Source: Heracleum sosnowskyi
Lineage: Eukaryota; Streptophyta; Magnoliopsida; Apiales; Apiaceae
Assembly (NCBI GenBank): GCA_030848705.1
Contig: CM061235.1
Span: 137,337,228-137,401,227 of the forward strand
Direction of reading: 5' to 3'
DNA length: 64,000 nucleotides
The notes beneath the pieces are model-generated. The model searched no databases. It saw only the letters and a program-made list of their open reading frames with translations, and was not told the origin of the DNA. A program made the position numbers and the translations under genes. Positions 33,273-44,910 of this stretch are shown here, piece by piece. Position 1 is the first letter of the stretch; every line of letters begins with the position of its first letter.

Positions 33273-34631
33273 TGTTAGGCTCAATACATGTCTGAATACC
33301 ACTATTAACAAGCCTACACTATGTGACTATGTCACACTACATGACCTAGTGATTTCTATCACTGGGATATAGTATAGGTCTCTAAATGTACTTGTCTTGT
33401 TCTCATGAACAATAGCTTTATCATGTATGCTCAGATCTATAATGAGCTTAGTAAAGTTTCTTGCATCTAGATTGTATATAGGCCATTGAATAATTGTCCT
33501 GGTAGAAGTTCAGTAATGTTCATGCAGCAGGATAGAAATGAATAAGGCCATGAAGAAATAAGTTGCAGAAATTTGTCTAAGGCATTATATAGCAAAGTCA
33601 GAAGAAAGCTATGTCGTGAAGTCACCAATATCTATGTCGTGAAGTGCTACATCGCATAGTCCATTTTGGCCTATGTCGAGAAGTCCTCAAGACACATGTC
33701 GTGAAGTGTTGAAGTCAGCAAAGTCAAAGAAGCCTAGATCGTGAAGTCCTCAGAAGCCTTATGTCGCATAGTCATCAAAATGACCTATGTCGCATAGTCG
33801 TCAAATGACTTATGTCGCATAGTCGTCAAATGACTCATGTCGCATAGTCATCAAATGACCTATGTCGCATAGTCGTCAAATGACTTATGTCGCATAGTCG
33901 TCAAATGACTTATGTCGCATAGTCATCAAATGACCTATGTCGCAAAGTCTTCAAAGGCTATATCGCGTAGTCCTCACAAGGGAGATCGCGAAGTCAGGAA
34001 TGAAGTGGAGTTCACGATATCAACACTTAGCCGTTTATAACAAGACAATTCAAGGTACAGAATCAAGAATCAAAAGAGACAAATACTGAAGCATTTGTTC
34101 TGGCAAGGTGGTCCAAAGAACAGATGGCAAATCTACAGCTAAACTTGGAGAGAAAGATAAGAGACAAGCAGCTACAGAAACGGGAAAGACTCCGAAAAGC
34201 AGGTGGTCCTTCCTGACACAGTTAACGTCTTATGGCAGGACAAGTTGGACTTTCAGCAAGGGGTAACTGTGTAAAAATATGTGTGTGCACTAGTTTGTAT
34301 AGGGCTTATATATATCATGCACATCCTATTGTAAGCGGTAAGAGAGATACACATAGTTATTTGCTAAGCTCTTTTCTCTGTAAGCAAGCAAGTACAAACT
34401 GTTCTTGTTTAGAAACCAGAAATTCGATTGTGAATTTCTTGGAAAGCTGTAGTATTTAATTTGCTTATACAAAGTAGATTAAAGTGATTGTGCGTGTTGT
34501 TTACTTTCTGCATATTACATAGCATAATCATATACAGTTTACATTTAGTTTCAAGAAAGCAAAAATCCATCAAACTATCCATTCACCCCCCCCCCCTCTG
34601 TCTAGTTTCTAGGTGATATTCATTCCTAACA
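33273..34631 (+). mobile_element. 3' LTR of element C
   Basis: The 1359-bp sequence has the same termini and internal 25-bp array as the 5' LTR. Base differences seen by eye include CAATACATG for CAAGACATG, GTGACTATG for GTGAATATG, and a longer poly-C (34587-34597). Confidence 0.95.
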
Positions 34632-37600
34632 GGGTATTATTTTCCGTTTAATATAAAAAGGCGTATCGTGCATTATTTTGCGTATAATCAAGCTTATTTA
34701 TCGTTAAATATCTAAAAATCTCTGAACCGTGTTCTTCGTGTTCTTGAGAATCAAACCAACTTTTGAAGGCGTTATCAGAATCCTATTTCGACGCTCTAGT
34801 AGTCGAATCGAAGCTCTCAACATCCTCTACTTCAATCCATCATCAAAATTCGTGTGGGTATGAATTTCAAATTTTTTGAATTTTAATTATTTTGAATATT
34901 AAATTAAATTTGGGGGAATTCTTAATATTGATTGTTCTTGTAAATTGATAGCATGGTTGTGATTGTGATGTGATTTAGAGCATGCTGATGATTTTTATGT
35001 AAATTTTGGATTGTTTATTCGGGCAAATCGAAATTTTAGAAAGTTGCCGGAATTGTTTTGGTTTAATCGGAGTTTAAGTTTGGTTAGTCGAAGCTTGATT
35101 GTGGTTGCACCATTGAATAGATCGTAGAGTAAGGAATTGATACATGCAAACAATTGTCGAGTTGGGTTGTGTTTTGGCCGGTCGGAAAATGGTCCGCCGC
35201 CGTCGCCGCCGGTGTTCTTCTTCGAATTCATGATTGTTATTGCGTTTCTTTGACTTGAATTGGTTGGGTATTGATGTTATTTGTAAACCCGTGCTTTCTC
35301 AACCAAAAATCATGTGTGTTGGTGTGTTTTTGGTTGCCGGAAACTGGGGAAGGTGGCCGGAACCACCACCGGATTCCGGTGGTGTTCTTGGCGACCCACC
35401 CATTTCTTGGCGACCCGTTTTAAGACCCAACCTGACCCGGTTTTGATTCCCCAAATCCTAATTCCTTTTATGAAAAGTGTTTTTGGAGTTTTATTTTCAA
35501 AATAAATCAAAAATAGTTTTAAAATTCTAAAAATCATATTTTTAATTTAAGAATTGATTTTATTATTCAGAAAATTTTATAAATTTATAAATATTTATTT
35601 AAATCCGAAAATTGATTAAATTTAATTATTTTAATTATTTTTGATTAATAATTTATTTATTCAATTAATTGATTAATTTTAATAATCAGTTAATTCTATT
35701 AAATAATTATTAATTATATCTAATTAATTTAAATTAGATTTAATTATTTTCTTGGCTTGGTTTTATTCATACATATTTGTTTAAGTATTTGGAATTAGTC
35801 AATTAATTTAATATTAAATTGTTTTTAAATCTTTATATTGGGATAAATGATCCGATTTTTGATCTAAAAATATTTTGAGGATTAATTCCTTTGAAACGAG
35901 AGTCGAATATTTTTCTAAAATTATTTCTTGGACGTTACGAGACTTATGTGATTTATTTATCACAATTAAATGACAATGTGTGTTACGTGAAATATGTGAA
36001 TTATTTGTTTATTGAGTCGTAAATACGAATAAGTGATTGGAGACTTGTTTAAATATTTTGGTCATGTCTAATATTATCACGAGGGGTAGTTAGAATAGAA
36101 ATTTGTCAGTATTGTTAAAAAAATGAGATTTACGAGACCGTTGACTTAGAGGTTGACTTGGATGTTGACTTTTATAGTATAGAGAATTTCGACGAACGTG
36201 ATACGTGAGTTATTTATTTAGTTAATCGTTATTATTCTATCTATTGAATATGGTTATCTATGCAACAGAGGCTATTGGACGAGACGAGTCAGATTATCGA
36301 AGTATGTTAAATGAAAGACGTCGGGGAAGGATGAAGTATTGTTTACGATTGATTGAGTTAATTGTGAGGCGATTTAACACCAAAGGAACGTCAACACTCA
36401 TAAGGGGACATTTACAAGTATTTTATTCCAACGGATATATCTGTAAGACTAGTAAGTGCGTCAGAGTTAAGTTACAATCGTTTATGGAATGTGAGAATCA
36501 TACGTTGAAGACTAAAGTACCGTCTCATGTTTGACTATCGAGGCAGACATGTGGATTCAAAATCGTAAGGATCAGATTCATGGTATTCACAAGAGCGTTA
36601 AATCAAAGAAGGACGGAAATAGAGAATCGTGCTATAAGACAGAATAAGGAGGGAATCGTATTATCTCAGCCTTACGAAATAGCTAAGGACCAGAGGCAAG
36701 TGTCTATTCCTTTCACATATTATTGAGTGATATTATCTTGAATTATTAATATGCAAGTTGTATACTCTTCATTTAATTTCCAAATGTTGATTCATTTGCA
36801 TTGAATTGAAATTATTTTATTTAATCTCGTAAGTTGACGAGTATTCTTTTATACCTTTTGAGTTTAGATTTATATTTCCATGTTGATTGGAAAAATATAA
36901 TTATTGTATTGAAACGATTTAAAAGATAGTTATGGGCCTTATACTAAGGATTTCTTTCAAAAATCTTGATTTAAAAATATTAGGTTGGAATGTTGCCAAC
37001 CCTAGATGAGTGGGAACTTGTGAACCCGATGAGGGTAAAAATGTTATTTTAAATTCTGAAGTTGTGGTACTTGTTCTACAAGTATTCTATTTTTCCATCT
37101 TGCACCTATGCAAGTATTATTATCATTTCTTGTTGATGCGATTATCTGATCCAGTCCCTGATTCGAACTCATAATGCTTGTTTCATATCAGACTTAACTT
37201 TGTTGAGCATGTTAGTGTTTATTCTTCATTATCACCCCAATTGTTGTGTCGATTTCGTCGACACTTATTGTTATTATTTATTCTCCACTATCACCCCAAT
37301 TGTTGCATCGATCTCGTCGATGTTTATTATATTGTCACTTTTCTTGTGCACCTCCCACTATTGTGTCGATCTCGTCGATACTAGATTGTATTGTTATTCT
37401 TTATTGATTCTTCATAGTTGAGTTGTTTCCTGGAATGTGAGTTTTCCTGCGATTGTTGTATTAAGGTTGTCGATTCTTCCGACGCCTGATTGTCGTAACA
37501 AGGTTGTCGATTGTACCGACACCTGGCGTATATGATATAGAATTGGACTGTTTTTAAATGGACCAATAATGGTCGGAACAGATTCTTGGTCGGAATGAAT

Positions 37601-38130
37601 TATGGCCAAGATGACCAGGGATCCTAGTTGTAGGACTTTGCTGTGTGCATTGTCCGGGGTTAGTGCGTGACTGATCAGCAGCCTAACCTTGTGTTTTTAA
37701 AAGTAAAATAGAAGTCCAATTCTAATTCATATATTGAACTCGAATTGTCTAGTAGCCACTTCCTTATGGCATTTGATTATTGTCGGAATTATCAGAACAT
37801 ATTCTATTCTTATCAGAAATTATATCTATTACCACTATCGTTGGTTCGTTGATTAATAAGAAGGGGTTTCAAGCCTGCTGAAACCACTTATTCGTAGTAT
37901 AATGGATTTCAATTAATCAAAATCCACTTCCTCGATTCCATTGGCAGTTGTGAGATATCTACCTTGATGAGTTTTATTCATACCGCATATTCAGTCGGTA
38001 CCATATTGAAGTCGTAAAGTATGTTCTTTCTTCCATGGCCGAGCGCGTTGGCTCATTCCTACTCTTTTATTATTCTACTCTTCCAGAGTTGTTGGTTTCA
38101 GAAGATGTTGTGAATGGAACTGTTATCTTC
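34632..38130 (+). mobile_element. 3' LTR of the Tekay element, second segment, truncated
   Basis: The sequence resumes at GGGTATTATTTTCCG and follows 13325-16800 of the 5' LTR with small indels (for example a longer AT stretch near 35580-35660). At about 38120-38130 the match ends inside 'GTTATCTTC' and the sequence becomes the gag of Copia element E. The last ~745 bp of the LTR, corresponding to 16800-17543, are missing. Confidence 0.85.
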
Positions 38131-41100
38131 AAAAATAAACTAGGTCTTGTTACAGGAAGATTCAAGACTCCAGGTACAAACTCTCCTTACTTTGATTCCT
38201 GGCAAAGATGAAATGACATGATCATCACATGGATAATGAATTCTATCATACTTGAAATTCGATCAAGTCTGGTGTATGTTTCCTTGGCCTCTGACATGTG
38301 GAATGATTTACACAGAATAATGGACCGAAACTGTTTGAGTTAAAGAAAGAACTAGCTGCCTTGGTTCAAGAAAACTTATCTGTTTCAGCTTACTATAAAA
38401 AATTCAAGAAATTATATGATGATATGTTGAGTGTGTCAAATGTCCCTAAATGTGTGTGTGTGTGTTTGCACCTGTAAAGCTAAATCTGAAATTGACAATT
38501 ATGAGGAGGTTATGAAGGTTACTCAGTTTCTTATGGGATTGAATGAGAATTTTAAAAATATTAGGGGACAGTTACTGATGATGAATCCTATGCCTAAACT
38601 AGTTCAAGTGTTAGGTCTGTTGCAACAAGATGAACGTCAAAGAGGTTATTCTTCTATGAATGTTGTTCCTGAATCTACTGTTCTAATGGCAAAACAAATG
38701 CCTGGAAACAAGTTTACCCGAAAACCTGGAATGATTGAGGGAAAATTCAATAGATTCTCTATTGCTAAGAAAGGAAATCTGGAATGTACATATTGTCATG
38801 GAACAAATCACACAAAAGATAGGTGTTTCCACTTGATTGGCTTTCCACCAAGAACTCAAAGAACTCCAACTCCTAACTCTTTCTCTAAGCCTTCTGGTTC
38901 TACAGATAACAGAGCTGTTGCTCAAGTCCAAACTACAGTTTCATCTTCTTCTACTGGAAACAATTCTCAATCTGAGAAGGAAGAAACTCTAGCTAATACA
39001 TTATCAACTGAACAATATCAGCAACTGTTGACTCTTCTTAACCAATCTCTGACCTCATTTAATTCAATGGAACCTCCTCAGTCAGGTATCTTTTCTGCTT
39101 ACTCTTGTTCAATGATGTCTTCTTTATGTCTGGTTAGTTGTCATAGTTCTTCTGATTGGATCTTGGATTCTGGAGCTACAGATCACATTACATGTAGTAC
39201 CAAGACTGTTAAAAATGTCATGTCCTGTAATATCAACATTTGCCTACCTAATGGTCAGTATACCATAGTTCATTCTAAAGGAGACATTCAGTTGACCCCC
39301 TATATTTTTTTACATGATGTTCTGATTATACCAGAATTTCACTTTAATATCATTTTTGTGAGTAAACTCACTCATACATTACATTGCAAAGTACAATTCT
39401 TCTCTCATCACTGCTTGATACAGGCCCCTATGAAGAAAACAATGAGGATTGGTAGACTTCATGGAAATTTGTACAAGCTGATACTTCCTGTCATATCATC
39501 TGTCCAACAGTCTCCTTCTATGATTGCTTTTGCACTTCAAATCTTGTCCTCTTCAACTCCCAGTCAAATCTGGCATGATAGACTTGGCCACTCTCCTATT
39601 ATAGTTCTTAAAAATATAGATTGTTTAGCATCTAAACTTTCTGTAAACAGTAAATTTCATTGTGAAATCTGTCACTTTGCTAAGCAAAGTAGATTACCTT
39701 TTCCTGTAAGTGAGCATAAGGCATCTAAACCTTAAGAACTCATACATTGTGATTTGTGGGGTCCTTATAGAAGGCCAACATACTCTACTTGTACTCTGTT
39801 TTTGACTATAGTTGATGATTATAGTCGTTGCACTTGGACTTACTTATTGTCTTCTGAAACACAAGTGTATGGTATTTTTCAAAAATTCTTGGCTTATGTT
39901 AAAAATCAATTCCAAGCTTCTGTCAAAATTGTAAGGTCAGATAATGGCAGTGAGTTTATAAATAAAGAAGTCAATGCCTATTTTGATAACTTAGGGATCA
40001 TTCATCAAAAGTCTTGTGTTGAAACACCTCAACAAAATGGAATTGTTGAGCGTAAACATAAACATATGTTATCAGTTGCTAAAGCCCTTCGATTCAAATC
40101 TTCTCTTTCTATTCAATTTTGGGGTGACTGTTTACTAACAACAACCTACTTAATAAACAGAACTCCTAGCACTGTCCTTAAAAATGTAACTCATTATGAA
40201 GTTCTTTTAGGAAAAAGTCCTACCTATAGTCATCTTCGAGAGGTTGCCTGTGTTACTCCTCAACCTTATCTAAAAGGAAAGACAATTTTTTTCCCAGAGC
40301 TTATAAGTGTGTATTCTTAGGATATCCACATGATAAAAAGGGGTATAGACTTATGGATCTAAATACAAAAGAATTCTTTGTGTCTAGGGAAGTTGTGTTC
40401 TATAAAAATATCTTTCCTTATTCCAAAAGTTCTGTCACACCATCTGTTATGTTTCCTGAGCATACATCATTCATTGATGACATTGATGGTATTTCTTCAC
40501 CCAATATACAAAATCCTCTTACATCTACACCAATATTCCATTCTCATACTTCCTCACCTGATTCTTCTTCTCCACTCAATCACATACACCTACAACTGAT
40601 GGATCTCAATCACATATATCTTCTAACACTGACATTCAGAATCCCATCATATCTGACTTACATACATCTTCTTTTCATCCACAAGGTAGACCTACTAGAA
40701 CAAAAACTATTCCTGGTAAGTTTACTGATTTCTCAGGATTGCCATCTTTTCTCACAAAATCCACAAACTGTGCTGTCACTTCTATACCTTATCATATCCA
40801 AGAGGTTGATTCCATTTCTCATTTGTCTCCATCATATCAGAAATTTCTGGCAAATTCTGTCAAAATTTTTGAACCTACTCATTATAAACAAGCTATTCAG
40901 GATCCTCTTTGGTGTCAAGCTATGCAAACTGAACTTAATGCCTTGGAAGCAAACAACACCTGGATCATTACTGATTTACCACCAAATAAGAAAGTTGTGG
41001 GTTGTAAACGGCTATTCAAAGTAAAATACAAAGCAGATGGAACTCTAGATAGATACAAAGCTAGATTAGTAGCAAAAGGTTTCACACAAACCCTTGGTGT

Positions 41101-42434
41101 TGATTTCTTTCAAACCTTTGCACCAGTGGCTAAGATGGCCACTGTGAGAATAATGTTATCCTTAACAGCTATACAGAAATGGACTCTCTACCAGCTAGAT
41201 ATCACAAATGCATTTCTTCATGGAGATTTACATGAAGAAATTAATATGTCAGTTCCTCCTGGTGTTACTATTCCTGCAACTTTTCTTGGATCCAGACCTG
41301 TTTGCAAACTCATTAAATCTCTCTATGGATTGAGGCAAGCCCCAAGGGAATGGTTCACTAAATTTTCTAAGGTGCTTCTTCAGTATGGTTTCACATAGTC
41401 CAAGGCAGATAACTCCCTGTTTGTGCTCCACAACTCTCAAACCTTTACTGCTCTATTAGTATATGTAGATGATATAATCATTACAGGCTCTTCTCACACT
41501 GCTATTGCTGATGTAAAATCCTGTCTTCAATCACATTTCAAGCTAAAAGACCTAGGACATCTACACTACTTCTTGGGGATTGAAATTGCCAGATCTGCTG
41601 AGGGCATCTATATTCATCAAAGGAAGTATGCATTGAATTTAATGAACCAGTCAAAACTTCTTGCTAGTAGACCTAGTAAGATCACTCTTTCAGCTCAACA
41701 CAATCTCAGTACATTCTCAGGGACACCTCTTACTCTTACTGATGGTACATCTTACAGAAGATTGGTTGGCCAACTGATATATCTTACTATTACTAGACCT
41801 GAACTATCTTATTCTGTGCATATACTCAATCAGTTCATGGCCTCTCCTACCACTGCTCACTGGGATGCAGCTCTCAAACTCCTAAAGTATATCAAACAAG
41901 CTCCTGGTCAAGGTCTTCTCTTATCTGCTACTAGTGATTTTAAGCTTCAAGTTTATTGTGATGCAGATTGGGCCACTTGTCCTACGACCAGAAGATCTGT
42001 TTCTGGTTTTTGTGTTATACTTGGTAAGTCTTTTCTTTCTTGGAAATGTAAGAAACAACAAGTTGTAGCTAGATCTTCTGCTGAAGCAGAATACAGATCT
42101 ATGGCCAATGATGTTTGTGAGGTCAAATGGATCTTCAATCTTTTGACAGAGTTACATATTGTCATTCCACGGCCTATTCCTCTCCTGTGTGATAATACTT
42201 ATGCTCTGAGTATTGCTGAGAATCCTGTTCTACATGAACGTACAAAACATATAGAACATGATTGTCATCTTGTTCGAGACTCAGTCAAGGAAGGTTTTAT
42301 TCAACCTCTTTATTATCTACATCTCAACAACCAGCAGAATTGTTTACCAAGACTCTCACTGCAAATCGAACTTCTGTTTTACTTCGCAAATTGGGAGCTA
42401 TGAATATATTCACCCCTCCCAATTTGAGGGGGGA
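38131..42434 (+). pseudogene. Broken gag-pol of 5'-truncated Copia element E
   Basis: Starting inside gag (KNKLGLVTGRFKTPG) the frames give, in order: a CCHC knuckle (CTYCHGTNHTKDRC), protease WILDSGATDHITC, pre-integrase WHDRLGHSP with CEICHFAKQ, integrase (VRSDNGSEF, QQNGIVERKHK), RT (LVAKGFTQTLGVDF, YVDDIIITGSS) and RNase H (YCDADWATCPTTRRS, SSAEAEYRSM). Defects: in-frame TAA at 39733-39735 between the pre-integrase and integrase parts, a frame loss near 40250-40350, an in-frame TAG at 41396-41398 in RT, frameshifts near the 3' end, and several in gag. The small-LTR lineage differs from the Sireviruses. Long coding stretches remain readable, so decay is moderate. Confidence 0.85.
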
Positions 42435-42648
42435 TATTGAGCATAAGGATAGAAATGTAATTACTCAAGTGAAAGATAGAAATGTAATTATTCAAGAAGT
42501 TTGTAAATAGTTATGGCGGGAAAGTTTGTTAGTTAGTTAGAGTTTAGAGTTCATGTATATAACTTAGCAAAATCATTCTGTAAAGGAACTTTTCCAATTC
42601 AATGAAGTGTTTTACTTTCTTCTTTATACAATTCTACAAGAAATAACA
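42435..42648 (+). mobile_element. 3' LTR of Copia element E
   Basis: After a purine tract (AATTTGAGGGGGGA, 42421-42434) the sequence TATTGAGCATAAGG begins and runs to AAGAAATAACA, about 214 bp. Only one copy exists because the 5' side is missing. The TATTGA start equals that of element F, so TA..CA termini seem to be a lineage trait. Confidence 0.6.
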
Positions 42649-42848
42649 TTGACATCGGAAGGAGAGTGAAGGAGAGAGACATGTTTTATTTATCTTAAGT
42701 GGCTTTATATAACAGCCCAAAATCCTAACTGAATACATGATATCTTCCTAAAATCCTGCTACCTTTGAAAAATTAATAACAAACTTGGCACAGGTTATCT
42801 CATTATTGTGATAATTTGAAATTAAAATACTAAGCATAATTTTAACAC

Positions 42849-43126
42849 CCACGATAATGACGATTTTGATGATTTTCTTGAGACTGCAATGAAGACGTCC
42901 CTGCAGGCCAACTATAATCTCAAGATCACAGGAACTCTAGATTCTGAAACATTATCAAAGATGGCGATGCCATGGTGCGGAGTGCCCGATATAATTAATG
43001 GAACTACCATGAGAAAAAACAAAAAAAGACATCACCACCACAGTCCTAAAACACTCATACTACGGTCTCTCATTATAGTTTTTTCCAAGGCTCTCCTAGA
43101 TGGCCAGTTGGTAAGACTAGTCTTTC
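42849..43126 (+). pseudogene. Matrix metalloproteinase gene fragment
   Basis: About 278 bp match the propeptide-to-linker part of the two downstream MMP genes, with ethyl-scale similarity to the second one in the linker (ACCATGAGAAAAAACAAAA is shared exactly). It covers NLKITGTLDSETLSKMAMP, the cysteine switch (here PWCGVPD, with Trp replacing Arg) and the start of the catalytic domain, up to WPVGKT in another frame. There is no signal peptide, no zinc site and a frameshift in the linker. It is a truncated tandem duplicate. Confidence 0.85.
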
Positions 43127-43765
43127 CAATCTTAATTTCCTAAACAAAGGTGTAAAATATGTTGATCATTGTTGAATAGGATTTTACTTTGAACAAGTAG
43201 AAGTTTTAGAGCATTTTCAAAGGAGATTGGTAATTATATTGATATAAAACAATTATTAGCTACAATTTGCTCAAGTAAGATATTACATTTGATTAAAATA
43301 GTTGGCTATATTATAAAAGATAATAACGTATTATTATTTAAAGTTAATTAAAAAATATAATTAGGTTCAGCATGTTAGTTAAAATTGTAGATAAGAGTTT
43401 TGTCAAAATGATAAAATATAATAATTGGGTATATAATGTTGAATAGGTTTTTACTTTGAACGAGTAAAAGTCCTGCACTTGTGTTTCCGCTAACATCCAA
43501 AAAATTTCAATCTAGTAGTACAATTATATATACCACCCTGCTTACAAATCTCTCCCTTAATTTTCCAGACGAAATTGAAAAATATATTAGGTACATACAA
43601 ACGTTGAATAGGTTTTAACTTTGAACAAGTACTAGAATTAGTCCTAGCCTTGTATTTCCGCTAAAATTCAATCTTTTTTAACCTGTATCTTATACATAAA
43701 TAAGAAACATGCAAACACTTTCCTTTCATTTTAAATTGAGATTAAATTAATAGCAATGCCGTCCC
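43127..43765 (+). other. MMP1 upstream region with a thrice-repeated ~70-bp motif
   Basis: The phrase GTTGAATAGG(A/T)TTT.ACTTTGAAC.AGTA occurs at about 43171, 43438 and 43602. In the last two copies it is followed by TTGT(G/A)TTTCCGCTAA and a CAATCT. Nothing else is recognised between the MMP fragment and the TATA box. Confidence 0.5.
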
Positions 43766-43773
43766 TATAAATA
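43766..43773 (+). promoter_or_regulatory. Putative TATA box of MMP gene 1
   Basis: TATAAATA lies 53 bases upstream of the start codon, preceded by GTCCC. A similar block (GCGCCCCTATATATAG) precedes the second gene at the same distance, which supports it as the conserved core promoter. Confidence 0.65.
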
Positions 43774-43825
43774 TGGATGTTACTCGTAGCTAATTTGGTA
43801 CCTTCTTCCATCTTCCCAAACAGAC

Positions 43826-44758
43826 ATGGCACAATATATTCAGCTGATCATATCATGCATCTCACTCCTCTTCCTGCTCTTTCTTGTTCCATCCAACTCC
43901 GAAAACCCTACGACTAAAAAGCCACACCCTTTCGAATCTCTAAAGCATCTTCAGGGATGCAAAAAAGGGGATAATCTAGCAGGTCTTCGTGAACTAAAAC
44001 AATATTTAAACAAATTTGGATACCTAAATTATCATTCTTCGAAAGCGCACGATGACGATGATTTTGATGATTTTCTTGAGGCTGCTATGAAGACGTACCA
44101 GGCCAACTATAATCTCAAGGTTACAGGAACTGTAGATTCTGAAACATTATCAAAGATGGTGATGCCACGGTGCGGAGTGCCGGATGTAATAAATGGAACT
44201 AATAGCATGCTAACAAACAAAAAAAGACATCATCACCACAGTCGTAAAAAATTCCATACAGTCTCTCATTATAGTTTTTTCCAAGGCTCTCCTAGATGGC
44301 CAGTTGGTAAGACTCATCTTACTTACTGGTTTGATGACACTACGCCTTCGAATGCTAAACCGGCCTTTGTTAGGGCATTCGACAAATGGGCTTCGGTTAC
44401 ACAATATTTTACTTTCTCTGAAACTCAGGATTCTCAAAGCTCTGATATTAAGATTGGTTTCGCAAGTGGTGACCATGGGGATGGTAACCCTTTTGATGGT
44501 CCAGGTTCAACTCTTGCTCATGCTTTTGCGCCAACAGACGGAAGGCTTCATTGTGATGCGGAAGAATCGTGGTCTATAGGGGCTCTTGCTAATTATACTG
44601 ATTTGGAGACGGTTGCTTTGCATGAAATCGGACACCTTCTAGGACTTGATCATAGCTCGGTTGCGGATGCAATTATGTATCCAACTATTCCCACGGGAGC
44701 AGTAAAAGATTTACATGATGATGATGTTCAGGGAATCAAGGCGTTATATAAAATTTAG
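43826..44758 (+). CDS. Matrix metalloproteinase (metalloendoproteinase 1-like), copy 1
   Basis: A 310-residue single-exon zinc endopeptidase of the plant MMP (M10A) family, likely secreted to the apoplast and active on wall or extracellular proteins. Order: signal peptide 1-25 (hydrophobic 8-21, cleavage probably after SNS); propeptide with peptidoglycan-binding-like fold (~36-112); cysteine switch PRCGVPD 114-120, whose Cys blocks the zinc; a His/Lys-rich linker (NKKRHHHHSRKK, 131-142); catalytic domain from ~150 with structural DGPGSTLAHAF around 224-234; zinc site HEIGHLLGLDH 266-276; Met-turn Met at 284. All catalytic residues are intact. There is no C-terminal hydrophobic GPI/TM tail, unlike many Arabidopsis MMPs. 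It is a tandem pair with 48689-49627. Confidence 0.95.
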   Translation: MAQYIQLIISCISLLFLLFLVPSNSENPTTKKPHPFESLKHLQGCKKGDNLAGLRELKQYLNKFGYLNYHSSKAHDDDDFDDFLEAAMKTYQANYNLKVTGTVDSETLSKMVMPRCGVPDVINGTNSMLTNKKRHHHHSRKKFHTVSHYSFFQGSPRWPVGKTHLTYWFDDTTPSNAKPAFVRAFDKWASVTQYFTFSETQDSQSSDIKIGFASGDHGDGNPFDGPGSTLAHAFAPTDGRLHCDAEESWSIGALANYTDLETVALHEIGHLLGLDHSSVADAIMYPTIPTGAVKDLHDDDVQGIKALYKI

Positions 44759-44904
44759 ACTTGCTCTCTCTTTATACATAGGTATTGACAGTATGTTGAG
44801 AGCTTTGGGTTACGCAGGTGTATCTCCTTTTCTTTCTTCTTTTTTTTTTTCGCTGAAAGGTGCATCTCCTTTTCGATTGTTTACTATTGCTTGATTGAAT
44901 TATG

Positions 44905-44910
44905 AATAAA
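44905..44910 (+). terminator. Polyadenylation signal candidate, MMP gene 1
   Basis: AATAAA lies ~147 bp after the stop codon. It follows a U-rich run (TCTTCTTTTTTTTTT near 44840), as in plant near-upstream elements. Confidence 0.5.

Larger units (their letters stand above)
20998..34631 (+). mobile_element. Nearly full-length young Sirevirus-like Copia element C
   Basis: The 13,634-bp element is flanked by the 5-bp duplication GGGTA (20993-20997 and 34632-34636). Order: 5' LTR, PBS, gag, pol (PR-INT-RT-RH), ~700-bp spacer, ORF3, PPT, 3' LTR. That is the Sirevirus/Maximus layout. Gag is intact. Pol has a frame-breaking deletion in reverse transcriptase and ORF3 a late frameshift. By eye the two LTRs differ at about 14 sites plus a poly-C length difference, so the insertion is recent. 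Confidence 0.95.

Noticed and set aside
38431..38475. ATG at 38431 as the start of the Copia E gag
   Set aside because: Gag similarity continues upstream to 38131 across frame breaks; the ATG is inside gag next to a GT repeat.
42649..42848. A further LTR suggested by GGCTTTATATAACAGCCC
   Set aside because: No second copy, no terminal repeats or PBS/PPT in the window.
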